Part shown: positions 19,805 through 29,351 of the stretch, piece after piece
Position numbering within the stretch: position 1 is the first letter of the stretch
Layout: each line of letters starts with the position of its first letter
Assembly: GCF_029892045.1 (NCBI RefSeq)
Contig: NZ_CP120368.1
Coordinates: 3,472,001 to 3,536,000, forward strand
Origin: Sinorhizobium numidicum
GTDB taxonomy: Bacteria > Pseudomonadota > Alphaproteobacteria > Rhizobiales > Rhizobiaceae
Length of the DNA stretch: 64,000 nucleotides
Direction: 5' to 3'
Program-made: the position numbers and the translations under genes
Notes under the pieces: generated by a model
Databases searched by the model: none
What the model was told of the DNA's origin: nothing
What the model saw: only the letters and a program-made list of their open reading frames with translations

Positions 19805-20052
19805 AAGCTTCTCTCAAATTCATCCAAGAACGTCAGCTGCGGCGAACCGTTGACTTAACATTCTGAATTTGCTGCAATAACTCGCAGGATATCGAGGCCG
19901 TCAGACCCACTTCCCCCGCAATTCGCGGTTCGTCTAGCATAGGATGTTTGGACTCGCAACACGCCAACGGCAGGAATGCGGCATTACTCGGTCCTGTTCG
20001 GCCGAATTTTGCCGTAAATTCCGTCGCAGCCCGCTGCGCTTGCCTTCGGCGG

Positions 20053-20445
20053 TCAGATCAGCCCGAAAACATAGGCAAGCGGCAAGAACGCGAGCGTTGA
20101 CTGGATGGCGAGCGCGGTCCAGTTGAAAAGTGTCGCGCCATTGTCGCTCATCATCGACAGGATGCGGCCGAAAACGGCCAGCGCAAAGGCGGCGCCGACG
20201 GCGAGATAGACCATCGGCTGAGCCAGCAGAATGGCTCCAAGCCCTAATCCCAGATGCATGCCGCCCATGGTGGAGCGGGCCTCCGCCAGGCCGCCGCGCC
20301 GCCCCTCAGCGACCCCGATGCCGGCCGCGCGAAAGGTGAGACGGGGAGCAAAGAGCATGATGAAGCCGATCAGCGCCGCCGCTGCGGCCGCACAAAAAGC
20401 CAGGAACTCTCCGGTCTCCGTCGGAATATAGAACTCCATGGCCAT
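20053..20445 (-). CDS. Small four-helix membrane protein (DUF4345-like)
   Basis: 130 residues with four predicted membrane helices (about 13-33, 58-80, 82-95, 108-128). A central STMGGMHLGLGLG motif resembles DUF4345 proteins, where a Gly-Gly-x-x-Leu-Gly helix is typical. Function unknown. It lies between the atp operon and priA on the same strand, with large gaps on both sides, so it is probably transcribed alone. Confidence 0.6.
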   Translation of the reverse strand: MAMEFYIPTETGEFLAFCAAAAAALIGFIMLFAPRLTFRAAGIGVAEGRRGGLAEARSTMGGMHLGLGLGAILLAQPMVYLAVGAAFALAVFGRILSMMSDNGATLFNWTALAIQSTLAFLPLAYVFGLI

Positions 20446-20540
20446 CCCCGCGGCAAATCATCTCAGTGCAGGCGCCACGAGCGATTCTTCGCAGGCGCGT
20501 CATTGGGTCTAGCGCATGTCGGCGGCGAAGGGAATCAGCT

Positions 20541-20591
20541 GTTAGCGGGATGCGAGCGGAAAATCGCGCATGCTTTTCCTCATCCCGCTCT
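20541..20591. repeat. Palindromic repeat, family B
   Basis: Arms AGCGGGATG and CATCCCGCT around GAGCGGAAAATCGCGCATGC and CTTTTCCT. It lies 12 bases past the priA stop, where it may form the transcript end. Confidence 0.75.
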
Positions 20592-20602
20592 TGCCGGTCC
20601 GA

Positions 20603-22807
20603 TCACAGGAAACTCTGCGGATCGATGTCGAGTTGCACGTTGATCGATCCGCGTTCCTTCGGGCCGGCAGCGATCATGGCCTTGACGAAAGACTGCATGT
20701 CGCTGTTGCGGCGCCCGTGGACGAGCAGGCGGAATCGATGCCGGCCGCGGATGAGAGCAAGCGGCGCCTCCGCCGGACCGAGGATCGAGATGCCGTCGAC
20801 ACGCGGGGCGGCGTTGCGAAGCCCGCGCGCATGACCCTCGGCATCGTGGCGCGTATCGGCGGAGACGATAATGGAGGCGAGCCGGCCGAAGGGAGGCAGG
20901 GCGGCCCGCTCCCGCTCATGGATCTCGCGTTCGTAGAAGGCATCGGAATCGCCGGAAATGATCGCCTGCATAACCGGGTGCTGCGGCTGATAGGTCTGAA
21001 GCAGACCAAGACTCTTCAAGCCCGTCCGGCCCGCGCGCCCGGTCACCTGCGAGAGGAGCTGGAATGTTCGCTCGGCGGCGCGCGGATCGCCGTTGGCAAG
21101 GCCGAGATCGGCGTCGACGATGCCGACCAGCGTCATCAGCGGAAAATTGTGTCCCTTGGCGACCAGCTGGGTGCCGATGACGATGTCGGCTTCGCCGCGC
21201 GCGATCGCTTCCAGCTCCAGCCTCAGTCGCTTGACGCCCATCAGATCGGAAGAGAGCACGATGGTGCGAGCTTCCGGAAAATGCCGCTCGACCTCCTCGG
21301 CGATGCGCTCGACACCCGGGCCGCAGGCGACGAGATGATCGAGCGTGCCGCATTCGGGGCAGGCCTCCGGCGTGCGCTCCGAATAGCCGCAATGATGGCA
21401 CTGGATCTGGCCGCGGAAGCGGTGCTCGACCAGCCAGCTTGAGCAGTCCGGGCATTGGAAACGATGGCCGCAGACGCGGCAGAGCGTCAGCGGCGCGTAA
21501 CCGCGCCGGTTCAGGAACAGCAATGCCTGCTCGCCGCGACCGACCGCCTTGCCAATCTGGTTGACGAGCACCGGCGAGAGAAATCCGCCACGCTCCGGCG
21601 GGTGGCGGCGCATGTCGACGACGCCGAGATGCGGCAGCGCCGCATCGCCGAAACGGGTCGGCAGGTGGATCGGCCTATAGCGGCCCACCTCCCCGTTGAC
21701 GCGGCTTTCCAGCGAAGGCGTCGCTGAAACCAGCACGACCGGGAAACCGCTAATCCTCCCGCGCACGACCGCCATGTCACGGGCATTGTAGAAGACGCGA
21801 TCCTCCTGCTTGTAGGCAGGGTCGTGCTCCTCGTCGACAATGATCAGGCCCAGTTCCTCGAAAGGGAGAAACAGCGCCGAACGGGCACCCGCGACGACGC
21901 GCACCCGGCCGGTCGTCACCTGCCGCCACACCTTTTCCCGCATGCGCGGCGCGAGGTCGGAGTGCCACTCCGCCGGTTTCGCGCCAAAGCGATCTTGGAA
22001 ACGTTCAAGGAAGCTCGCGGTCAGCGCTATCTCCGGCAACAGGATCAGCACCTGTTTGCCGGCGCGCAGCGTCGCGGCGATCGCCTCGAAATAGACCTCG
22101 GTCTTGCCGGAGCCAGTAACGCCGTCGATGAGCGAGACGGAAAACTTGCCTTCTTCGATCGTGGTCAGCAGATCGGCAGCAGCCTCCTTCTGCGGACCTT
22201 CAAGCCGGGGTGCGGCGAAATCCGGATCCGGCGCGGCAACCACCGGCGGCGGTGGCATGAACACCGTTTCGAACACCCCCTGCGCCGCGAGGCCGTCAAT
22301 GACGCTAGACGAAGCACCGGCGGCGTGCGCGAGCCCTGAGCGCGTCCAGGCAAGTCCGTCGCTCGCTGCGGCGATGACGCGTTCGCGTGCGGCAGTCATG
22401 CGCTCCGGGCGTCTATCCGTCAGCCGCAGCGCTTCCACCATCGGCTCGGGGTCGAAGGCGGTCGGCGCGCGGAGCGCCATTCGGGCGACGAGCCCGGGGG
22501 GCGTCACCGTATAGGCAGCCACCCAATCGAGGAAAGCGCGCATGTCACGATTGAGCGGCGGGCAGTCGAAAACCTTTTCGATCCGCTTCAGCTTCTTCGG
22601 ATCGACGGTACCGTCGTCATCGCCGTCCCAGACGACGCCGACGACCAGGCGCGGCCCGAGCGGCACCTGCACGATCGATCCCGGCTCGACCGCCAACCCA
22701 TCCGGCACCCCATAGGAATAGGCCTTCAGCGCCGGCATCGGGACCAGGACGGGCACGATGCGGCGGTCGAGTACCGCCCCGAATAAATCGGTTGAATCAA
22801 GCGTCAT
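20603..22807 (-). CDS. priA: Primosomal protein N' (replication restart helicase)
   Basis: 734 residues. The order is: N-terminal 3'-DNA-binding domain; DEAD-type helicase core with Walker A GVTGSGKTEVYF and Walker B VDEEHDPAYKQED; a zinc module with four CxxC pairs (CRVC, CPDC, CHHC, CPEC); and the C-terminal domain. It reloads DnaB at stalled forks. All motifs are intact. The neighbour pattern (aldolase, xerC) is conserved among rhizobia as I recall it. Confidence 0.95.
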   Translation of the reverse strand: MTLDSTDLFGAVLDRRIVPVLVPMPALKAYSYGVPDGLAVEPGSIVQVPLGPRLVVGVVWDGDDDGTVDPKKLKRIEKVFDCPPLNRDMRAFLDWVAAYTVTPPGLVARMALRAPTAFDPEPMVEALRLTDRRPERMTAARERVIAAASDGLAWTRSGLAHAAGASSSVIDGLAAQGVFETVFMPPPPVVAAPDPDFAAPRLEGPQKEAAADLLTTIEEGKFSVSLIDGVTGSGKTEVYFEAIAATLRAGKQVLILLPEIALTASFLERFQDRFGAKPAEWHSDLAPRMREKVWRQVTTGRVRVVAGARSALFLPFEELGLIIVDEEHDPAYKQEDRVFYNARDMAVVRGRISGFPVVLVSATPSLESRVNGEVGRYRPIHLPTRFGDAALPHLGVVDMRRHPPERGGFLSPVLVNQIGKAVGRGEQALLFLNRRGYAPLTLCRVCGHRFQCPDCSSWLVEHRFRGQIQCHHCGYSERTPEACPECGTLDHLVACGPGVERIAEEVERHFPEARTIVLSSDLMGVKRLRLELEAIARGEADIVIGTQLVAKGHNFPLMTLVGIVDADLGLANGDPRAAERTFQLLSQVTGRAGRTGLKSLGLLQTYQPQHPVMQAIISGDSDAFYEREIHERERAALPPFGRLASIIVSADTRHDAEGHARGLRNAAPRVDGISILGPAEAPLALIRGRHRFRLLVHGRRNSDMQSFVKAMIAAGPKERGSINVQLDIDPQSFL

Positions 22808-22980
22808 TTTGCCGTGACCTTGCCACCGGTTTCAGCTAAAGAAACTGCGCAGCGGAACCGCTGCCCTACAAGTTCAGGGTTTGTCACGGTTCCATCAGAG
22901 TTTCAACGCGCGCGTTTCTGCCATGGATTTGCTCCCGGTGGATACCCGCCCGAACGGCCGACTGCCAAGGGAGATACCCT

Positions 22981-23634
22981 ATGAAATTTTTCGTTGATAC
23001 CGCCGACGTCAAGGAAATCCGGGAGCTGAACGATCTCGGTCTTCTCGACGGCGTCACCACCAATCCCTCGCTGATCCTGAAGTCCGGCCGCGATATCGTC
23101 GAAGTCACCAAGGAAATCTGCGGTATCGTCGACGGACCGGTTTCGGCGGAAGTGACGGCGACGGAATACAGCGAAATGATGAAGGAAGCGGCCGCGCTAT
23201 CGCAGATCGCCGACAATATCTGCATCAAGCTGCCGCTGACGCTCGACGGCCTCAAGGCGTGCAAGGCGCTAACGTCGGACGGCCATCAGACCAACGTCAC
23301 GCTCTGCTTCTCAGCCAACCAGGCGCTGCTCGCAGCAAAGGCCGGCGCGACTTTCGTTTCGCCCTTTATCGGCCGCCTCGATGACATCGCCGTCGACGGC
23401 ATGGATCTCATCCGTGAAATCCGCCACATCTTCGACAACTATGGCTACGAGACCGAAATCCTCGCCGCCTCGATCCGCACGGTGAACCACGTCAAGGAGG
23501 CGGCCCTCATCGGCGCGGACGTGGTCACGGCGCCGCCGGCAACGCTGAAAGCGCTGGTCAAGCACCCGCTGACCGACAAGGGCCTGGAAATGTTCCTGGC
23601 CGACTGGGCCAAGACCGGCCAGAAGATCGTCTGA
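22981..23634 (+). CDS. fsa: Transaldolase-like fructose-6-phosphate aldolase
   Basis: 217 residues, a small class I aldolase of the transaldolase family. The N terminus [13 protein letters not shown], the motif [13 protein letters not shown] and the Schiff-base Lys83 (NICIKLPLT) are present. At this length it belongs to the MipB/TalC/FSA subgroup, which either cleaves fructose 6-phosphate or acts as transaldolase in the pentose pathway; sequence alone does not decide. A GGGAG site precedes the ATG. It is monocistronic and divergent from priA. Confidence 0.88.
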   Translation: MKFFVDTADVKEIRELNDLGLLDGVTTNPSLILKSGRDIVEVTKEICGIVDGPVSAEVTATEYSEMMKEAAALSQIADNICIKLPLTLDGLKACKALTSDGHQTNVTLCFSANQALLAAKAGATFVSPFIGRLDDIAVDGMDLIREIRHIFDNYGYETEILAASIRTVNHVKEAALIGADVVTAPPATLKALVKHPLTDKGLEMFLADWAKTGQKIV

Positions 23635-23659
23635 TCTATCTTCGACACGAAATCACCAG

Positions 23660-23690
23660 GGCCTCGCAGCGATGCGGGGCCTTCTTGCTT
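23660..23690 (+). terminator. Terminator of the aldolase gene
   Basis: 9-bp stem GGCCTCGCA / TGCGGGGCC (one G-T pair) with a GCGA loop, followed by TTCTTGCTTT. Confidence 0.75.
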
Positions 23691-23716
23691 TCGGTCCGCC
23701 TCAACTGCAGTGCTAT

Positions 23717-23761
23717 CGCCCCGCTTGCGGGAGAAGCTGGCCGGCAGGCCGGATGAGGGGG
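23717..23761. repeat. Rhizobiales palindromic repeat, family C
   Basis: Contains CCCCGCTTGCGGG and the inverted GGCCGGCAGGCC core followed by GGATGAGGGG. This motif is widely scattered in Rhizobiaceae genomes; a second copy is at 56146. Confidence 0.8.
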
Positions 23762-23772
23762 CAAATACCTTC

Positions 23773-24687
23773 CTACGCCACCCCGGCGGGCGACGTGAAC
23801 GCCGCATCGCTATCCCGCGCGAGCTCGAATACCGTGTGGCGTTCAAGCGCCCGAGTAACCTCTGTCGGGTCGCCGTCGAGCGCTTCCGGAGCGATGAGAT
23901 TGCCGATGCGGAAATCGAAAAGATCGCCCTTCTTGTTCAGAAGCTCGTGGAACACCGTCATGTCGCGCAGCTCCGTCGACCATTTGGCGAACCAATAGAA
24001 GAGGCCGGAATTGCGGGCGCTCATGTGCACCGGCAGGATCGGCAGCGCGTATTTGCGCGCAAACGTGACAGCGGAGCTTTTCCAGGGGCGTTCGTTGAGA
24101 CGCCCGTCCGCCCAGTAGGCGATGCGGCCGGAAGGAAACAGCACCGTCGCTTTGCCCGCTTCGATTGCGCGATTGGTAACCTGCAGCGTTTCGCGGGCCT
24201 TGAGCTTGCTCTTGTGCTCCTCGCGCCACTCGACCGGAATGACCATCTCGACGAAACGCGGATTGACGCGGATTGCATCGCGGTTGGCGAAGAACATCAT
24301 GTCCGGGCGGCGGCTCTTCAGAAGATCGAAAATCGCTATGCCGTCGGCGATACCCGTCGGGTGATTGCTGACCAGCAGAAATCCGCCGCGTGCCGGTATG
24401 CGCTCCGCCCTGTCCACCCGAATATCCAGCGCCAGCAGCGAGCTTAGGTGCTCGAAGGCCTGAAAGCCCGGCATATTGCCGACGGCGTTGGCGAACTCGA
24501 TCGCCTTGCGGTAATTGAGCAGCGTGTAGAGAAAGGGCCGCATGACGGGCCACAACGGATGACGAACGATCCTCTGGCCGCGCTCCGCTATCAGCGTGTC
24601 TACGATGTGACCCGGCCGCCCTTGCGAGACTAGCGCAATTGCCTCTGCAAAATGCGCCAACGCGCTCGCCGAATCACGTCTCGCCAT
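23773..24687 (-). CDS. Lysophospholipid/glycerol acyltransferase family protein
   Basis: 304 residues from ATG 24687 (a GGATGGG stretch precedes it; a TTG further upstream would add 13 residues). The acyltransferase motif NHPTGIADG is of the variant NHPxGxxDG seen in hemolysin-like acyltransferases. It is followed by LFPSGRIAYW (block III) and LPILPVHM (block IV). Such enzymes acylate lysophospholipids or ornithine-lipid precursors at the inner membrane. The substrate is undetermined. It is divergent from xerC. Confidence 0.8.
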   Translation of the reverse strand: MARRDSASALAHFAEAIALVSQGRPGHIVDTLIAERGQRIVRHPLWPVMRPFLYTLLNYRKAIEFANAVGNMPGFQAFEHLSSLLALDIRVDRAERIPARGGFLLVSNHPTGIADGIAIFDLLKSRRPDMMFFANRDAIRVNPRFVEMVIPVEWREEHKSKLKARETLQVTNRAIEAGKATVLFPSGRIAYWADGRLNERPWKSSAVTFARKYALPILPVHMSARNSGLFYWFAKWSTELRDMTVFHELLNKKGDLFDFRIGNLIAPEALDGDPTEVTRALERHTVFELARDSDAAFTSPAGVA

Positions 24688-24821
24688 AGTCCCATCCGCG
24701 GTTGCTGACCGACCATTGCAGTTCAATATGATCGAAGAATGACAAATTCCAAGAGCACGTTAGCAAAAACATAAGACGCTCGATGGCATTCTCGACGGCA
24801 TCCTTGATTGCCGGAACGACA

Positions 24822-25757
24822 ATGCACGAGCTTCTTGTAATAGGCCATCCCGAAGTCATTGCGGAACGCCAGCGCTGGCTCAGAAGCCTTGCCGAGGAGC
24901 GCCGCCTTTCCGAAAAGACCGTCGAGGCTTATGAGCGCGATACACGGCAGTTCCTGATCTTCCTGACCGGCCACCTTGCCGGCCCTCCTCGCCTCTCCGA
25001 CATCCGCACCCTGCGCCCCGCCGACCTCCGCGGTTTCCTCGCGCAACGACGCAAGGGCGGAGCGGGAGCACGCACGCTCGGGCGCGGGCTTGCGGGCCTG
25101 CGTTCCTTTCTGCGCTATCTGGAAAAAAACGGCCTTGCCAATGCCGCGGGCGCTGCCGCCGTGCGCTCGCCGAAACAGCCGAAATCGCTGCCGAAGCCCC
25201 TGACCGACCGGGACGCGCTCAAGGTGGTGACGTCGGATGCGCAGCTCGCCGAAGAGCCCTGGATCGCGGCACGAAACGCCGCCGTGCTGACGCTTCTCTA
25301 CGGCTGCGGCCTGCGCATATCCGAAGCGCTTGATTTGGCGCCCGCCGATTTCAGCGCTGCCGCCAGCTCGCTGCGGATCACCGGCAAGGGCGGCAAGACG
25401 CGGATCGTCCCGTTGATCGCCGCGGCAACGGAAGCGGTCGCGATCTATCGGAAACTCTGCCCTTACCAACTCGCCGCCGATGCGCCGATGTTCCGTGGCG
25501 CGCGCGGTGCGAGGCTCCAGCCGGCGATCATCCAGCGCGAAATGCAGAAGCTTCGCGCAGCACTCGGCCTTCCCGATTCGGCAACGCCGCATGCCTTGCG
25601 CCATTCCTTCGCCACGCATCTTCTGGCCGGCGGCGGGGACCTCCGCACCATCCAGGAACTGCTTGGCCATGCGAGCCTCTCGACCACGCAGGTCTACACC
25701 GGCGTCGATTCGGCACGTCTCCTGGAAATCTATGACCGCGCCCATCCACGTGCCTAG
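24822..25757 (+). CDS. xerC: Tyrosine recombinase XerC
   Basis: Site-specific recombinase resolving chromosome dimers at dif with XerD. 311 residues from ATG 24822; an in-frame ATG at 24783 would add 13 residues that look unlike Xer N termini. All catalytic residues are present: Arg165 (GCGLRISE), Lys189, His257 and Arg260 (HALRHSFATHLL), His283 (LGHASLSTT) and the nucleophile Tyr292. The N-terminal core-binding SAM-like domain spans about 10-100. No integron or phage genes are nearby, so this is the housekeeping enzyme. Confidence 0.92.
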   Translation: MHELLVIGHPEVIAERQRWLRSLAEERRLSEKTVEAYERDTRQFLIFLTGHLAGPPRLSDIRTLRPADLRGFLAQRRKGGAGARTLGRGLAGLRSFLRYLEKNGLANAAGAAAVRSPKQPKSLPKPLTDRDALKVVTSDAQLAEEPWIAARNAAVLTLLYGCGLRISEALDLAPADFSAAASSLRITGKGGKTRIVPLIAAATEAVAIYRKLCPYQLAADAPMFRGARGARLQPAIIQREMQKLRAALGLPDSATPHALRHSFATHLLAGGGDLRTIQELLGHASLSTTQVYTGVDSARLLEIYDRAHPRA

Positions 25758-25847
25758 TCACGACGATTCTGGGTTGAATCGGCCCAAAATCAAAACGTGA
25801 CTGATGCAGGCGGAAAACCGCTCACGCTTTTCTTCATACCGCTCTAA
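25758..25847. repeat. Palindromic repeat, family B, two-part copy
   Basis: Immediately after the xerC stop. The first part is a weak inverted repeat (GATTCTGGGTTGAATC, CCCAAAATC) inside TCACG / CGTGA arms. The second part is CAGGCGGAAAACCGCTCACG, then CTTTTCTTCATACCGCTCT. It has the same layout as the copy at 3213. Confidence 0.7.
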
Positions 25848-25933
25848 AATCCGGCACGCTTCTCCATTAACCAAGCTTATTAAGGAACCTGTGACCGCAG
25901 CGGCGTAGTGTCCGAACACCAGTGCGGAAAGCA

Positions 25934-27016
25934 ATGCTCATGACAATCACCAGACCCGTTCGCAATCTCGCCGTCAGGGCGGCTGACAGTTTACTGCGGC
26001 TGATCGTGCTGCTGCATGTGCTGATGGCCGCAAGCCTTGTTGTCGCGTTGCTTTCCATCTCCAATGCAAGGGCGGCGGAAGGAACCGACTGCGGCGGCAG
26101 CAACATTTTGACCGGTCTCGAGCGCACGGATCCGGTCCGCCTGGCCGCGCTAAGGCACGAAGCCGACGAGGTCCCTAATGGCAAGGGCCTCTTCTGGAAG
26201 ATCGAAAGGCAGGGCCTGGCACCCTCCTGGCTGCTCGGCACTATGCATGTCGCGGACCCGCGCGTCCTGGCCATGCCCCACGGTGCGGCCGATGCCTTTG
26301 CCGAGGCTCGGACCGTCGTCGTCGAATCGGACGAGATCATCGACGAGAAGAAGGCTGCCACTGCCATACTGATGAGGCCCGACCTCACCATGTTTGCCGG
26401 TGACAAGACGATCGACGATTTCCTGAAGCCTGAAGACCGCTCGCGGCTGGAGAGCGGCCTCAAGCAGCGGGGCATATCCCTGCCGCTCGTCGCCAAGATG
26501 AAGCCCTGGATGATTGCGAGCTTCGTCGCGCTTCCGGCCTGCGAATTTTCGCGCAAAGCCGCCGGCGCGTCCTTCCTCGATAAGAAGCTCGCCGAAGATG
26601 CCGTAGAACAGGGAAAGACCTTGAAAGGTCTGGAAACGCTGGTGGAGCAGCTTTCCGCCATGGATTCTTTGCCAGTCGAACTGCATCTGCAGGCGCTGAT
26701 CGAAACGCTGGCACTCGGCAAGACGATCGACGACGTCATGGCGACGACCACCGATCTTTATGTTTCGGGCGAAACCGGCATGATCATGCCGATGATGAAA
26801 TCCGTGTCCGAACAGGTCTCGTCGGGCGACTTCGGCTACGCCGAGTTCGAGCAGCGCATCATCATCGATCGCAACAAGACCATGGCGGTGCGCGCCGAGC
26901 CGATCCTGAAGGAAGGGAATGCCTTCATGGCCGTCGGCGCGCTGCATCTTCCAGGCAATGAAGGTCTTGTCGAGCTCCTGCGCCAGCAGGGATTCACAGT
27001 CACGCGGGTAAACTGA
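25934..27016 (+). CDS. TraB/GumN-family protein, exported
   Basis: 360 residues from ATG 25934 (ATG 25940 and GTG 25922 are alternatives). A long N-terminal hydrophobic segment (about 23-45) ends at ARAAE, so the protein is a cleaved or anchored periplasmic protein. TraB/GumN features are present: SWLLGTMHVADPRV early, and near the end GNAFMAVGALHLPGNEGLVELLRQQGFTV split by short loops, with the conserved GxxH pairs that suggest a metal-dependent hydrolase of the Tiki type. The role in rhizobia is unknown. Confidence 0.82.
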   Translation: MLMTITRPVRNLAVRAADSLLRLIVLLHVLMAASLVVALLSISNARAAEGTDCGGSNILTGLERTDPVRLAALRHEADEVPNGKGLFWKIERQGLAPSWLLGTMHVADPRVLAMPHGAADAFAEARTVVVESDEIIDEKKAATAILMRPDLTMFAGDKTIDDFLKPEDRSRLESGLKQRGISLPLVAKMKPWMIASFVALPACEFSRKAAGASFLDKKLAEDAVEQGKTLKGLETLVEQLSAMDSLPVELHLQALIETLALGKTIDDVMATTTDLYVSGETGMIMPMMKSVSEQVSSGDFGYAEFEQRIIIDRNKTMAVRAEPILKEGNAFMAVGALHLPGNEGLVELLRQQGFTVTRVN

Positions 27017-27036
27017 TCACCGCAGGTGTTTCGACG

Positions 27037-27081
27037 GCGCCCCATGCTTCTTTTTCAGACGCACAAAGGCCGCTGCAACAC
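27037..27081 (-). repeat. Family A half-repeat (inverted, degenerate)
   Basis: On the minus strand it reads GCAGCGGCCTTTGTGCGTCT, then GAAAAAGA, matching the second hairpin of the RIME1-like element at 8521-8561. The right arm is degraded. It lies between the convergent TraB gene and lpdA. Confidence 0.6.
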
Positions 27082-27167
27082 TCTGCACTGCCGCAGGTGA
27101 TCTGCACGGACCCGCCGTCGCTATCGCGCGAGACAGGGGCCGCTTTGCTGCGACCCCCGCCCAAGTG

Positions 27168-28574
27168 TCACATGTGGATAGGCTTGAAGAAGGTGGAGAG
27201 TGCCGCTTCCTTCACCGCTTCGGACATTGTCGGATGGGCATGGCAGGTGCGACCGAGGTCCTCCGACGATCCGCCGAATTCCATCAGCACGGCAATCTCA
27301 TGGATCATTTCGCCGGCGCCGAAGCCGACGACATGGCCGCCGAGCACCCGATCGGTTTCCTTATCGGCGAGGATCTTGACGAAACCGTCCGTCGCCTGCA
27401 TCGCACGGGCGCGGCCATTGGCGGTAAACGGGAACTTGCCGACCTTGTAGGCCACTCCGGCAGCCTTCAGTTCCTCCTCCGTCTTGCCGACCGAGGCGAC
27501 CTCAGGCTGGGTATAGACGACGCTCGGGATGACGTCGTAGTTCACGTGGCCGGCCTGTCCGGCGATGATCTCCGCCACGGCAACGCCTTCGTCCTCGGCC
27601 TTGTGGGCGAGCATCGGCCCGCGCACGACGTCGCCGATCGCGTATACGCCCGTTATGCTCGTCTGAAAGTGACGGTCGATCTCGATCCGGCCGCCCGCGT
27701 CGAGGACAACACCCGCCTTTGCAAGACCCAGGCCTTCGGAGCAAGGCTTGCGGCCGGTCGCGATCAGCACCACCTCCGCATCGAGCGTGATCGCCTCGCC
27801 GCCCTTGACCGGCTCGAAGGTGACTCTCGCGCCGCTGCCCGGTTTCGCGACGCCGGTCACTTTGGCGCCGAGCTTGAAATCGATGCCCTGCTTCGTCAAC
27901 ATCCGCTGCAGTTGCTTGGCGACCTCGCCGTCCATGCCGCCGAGGATCGTGTCGAGGAACTCGACGACGGTCACCTTGGCGCCGAGACGCGCCCAGACCG
28001 AGCCGAGCTCTAGACCGATGACGCCGCCGCCGACGACGATCATGCTTGCTGGCACCTTTTCCAGTTCCAGCCCACCGGTCGAGGAAATGATGATCTTCTC
28101 GTCGAATGCGACTTCGACACCTGGAATGCCGGCGACGTCGGAACCGGTCGCGATGACCACGTTCTTGGCTTCGAGTATCTGCTCCTCACCCTTTTCATTG
28201 GTGACCGACACCTTGCCTTGGCCGAGAAGCTTGCCCGTGCCCTGGAACCCCTCGATCTTGTTCTTCTTGAACAGGAAGGAGACGCCGTCGACGTTCGACT
28301 TAACGGTCGCGTCCTTGTGGGCCATCATCTTTTCGAGATTGAGCGTCGGGCTCGCGACCTCCACGCCCAGCGCATCCAATCCGTGCGAAGCGTGATGGAA
28401 CATCTCGGAAGCATGCAGCAGGGCCTTCGAAGGGATGCAGCCGATGTTGAGGCAGGTGCCGCCATAGGTGCTGCGCTTCTCGACGACGGCAACCTTCATG
28501 CCCAACTGCGCCGCTTTGATGGCGCACACATAGCCGCCCGGGCCGCTTCCGATAACGACGAGATCATAAGCCAT
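27168..28574 (-). CDS. lpdA: Dihydrolipoamide dehydrogenase (E3)
   Basis: 468-residue FAD flavoprotein that re-oxidises lipoyl groups of 2-oxo-acid dehydrogenases with NAD+. FAD-binding GSGPGGY at 9-15; redox disulfide Cys41-Cys46 in GGTCLNIGCIPSK; NAD site GGGVIGLELGS; active-site His447/Glu452 in HAHPTMSE. It is the last gene on the strand of mdh-sucCDAB. It is 24 bases behind an SDR gene, so it probably supplies E3 for SucAB. Confidence 0.95.
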   Translation of the reverse strand: MAYDLVVIGSGPGGYVCAIKAAQLGMKVAVVEKRSTYGGTCLNIGCIPSKALLHASEMFHHASHGLDALGVEVASPTLNLEKMMAHKDATVKSNVDGVSFLFKKNKIEGFQGTGKLLGQGKVSVTNEKGEEQILEAKNVVIATGSDVAGIPGVEVAFDEKIIISSTGGLELEKVPASMIVVGGGVIGLELGSVWARLGAKVTVVEFLDTILGGMDGEVAKQLQRMLTKQGIDFKLGAKVTGVAKPGSGARVTFEPVKGGEAITLDAEVVLIATGRKPCSEGLGLAKAGVVLDAGGRIEIDRHFQTSITGVYAIGDVVRGPMLAHKAEDEGVAVAEIIAGQAGHVNYDVIPSVVYTQPEVASVGKTEEELKAAGVAYKVGKFPFTANGRARAMQATDGFVKILADKETDRVLGGHVVGFGAGEMIHEIAVLMEFGGSSEDLGRTCHAHPTMSEAVKEAALSTFFKPIHM

Positions 28575-28598
28575 TTGATAATCCTTCTTTCAGGGCGC

Positions 28599-29351
28599 TT
28601 ATCGTCCGCCGCTGACATTGAGAATGGCTCCCGTCACATAAGTCGCCTTATCCGACAGGAGATAGAGAATTGCATCGGCAACTTCGCCGGCGCTTCCGGG
28701 ACGCTGCATGGGAATAGTTGGAGCCAAGTCACGGGCGCGGTCCGGCAGTCCGCCGGAAGCGTGAATATACGTATCAATGATGCCCGGGCGAACCGCGTTC
28801 ACGCGAATGCCTTCTGACGCAACTTCGCGCGCCAGGCCGACGGTGAAGCTGTCGATCGCGCCCTTCGAGGCGGCATAGTCGACATATTGCCCCGGCGCAC
28901 CCAGGACGGCAGCGACGGAAGAGAGATTGACGATCGAACCGCCCCGACCGCCGTGATGCGTCGACATCCGGAGCACCGCTTGCGCCGCGCAACGGATCGC
29001 CCCGGTCACATTGACGCGGAACATCCGCTCCAGCCGTTCGGGCGAAATCTGGTCGACACGCTGCGGCGAGCCGATGATGCCGGCGTTGTTGACGAGGCCG
29101 TCCAGCCGACCAAAGGCGGCGTCGACGGTGGAAAAGATTGCCCTGACTCCGTCTTCTGATCCAACATCGCCTTCAATCGCGATCGCAGACCCGCCCGCTT
29201 TCGAGATGAGACGGACGACATCCTCGGCCGCCTGCCGATTGGATGCGTAATTGACCGCAATTCGCCAGCCCTCGCTTGCCGCTCCAATACAGACGGCAGC
29301 ACCGATGCCGCGGCTGCCGCCGGTGACGAGAAGAACGCGCCCGTCACTCAT
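28599..29351 (-). CDS. SDR-family oxidoreductase
   Basis: 250-residue short-chain dehydrogenase with TGGSRGIG at 10-17, NNAG, and the catalytic Ser / Tyr-x-x-x-Lys (DYAASKGA). An Arg after the Gly motif and no acidic residue at the end of beta-2 suggest NADP(H). Substrate unknown. Its ATG overlaps the stop of the upstream secreted protein by 4 bases. Confidence 0.9.
   Translation of the reverse strand: MSDGRVLLVTGGSRGIGAAVCIGAASEGWRIAVNYASNRQAAEDVVRLISKAGGSAIAIEGDVGSEDGVRAIFSTVDAAFGRLDGLVNNAGIIGSPQRVDQISPERLERMFRVNVTGAIRCAAQAVLRMSTHHGGRGGSIVNLSSVAAVLGAPGQYVDYAASKGAIDSFTVGLAREVASEGIRVNAVRPGIIDTYIHASGGLPDRARDLAPTIPMQRPGSAGEVADAILYLLSDKATYVTGAILNVSGGR

Noticed and set aside
24822..25757. Tyrosine recombinase as an integrase of a mobile island
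   Set aside because: Length, motifs and neighbours (priA side) fit XerC; there is no att-like direct repeat, tRNA or cargo.
25870..25890. TTAA pair near 25867 as a further CtrA box
   Set aside because: The spacing between the two TTAA words is 9 bases, not 7.
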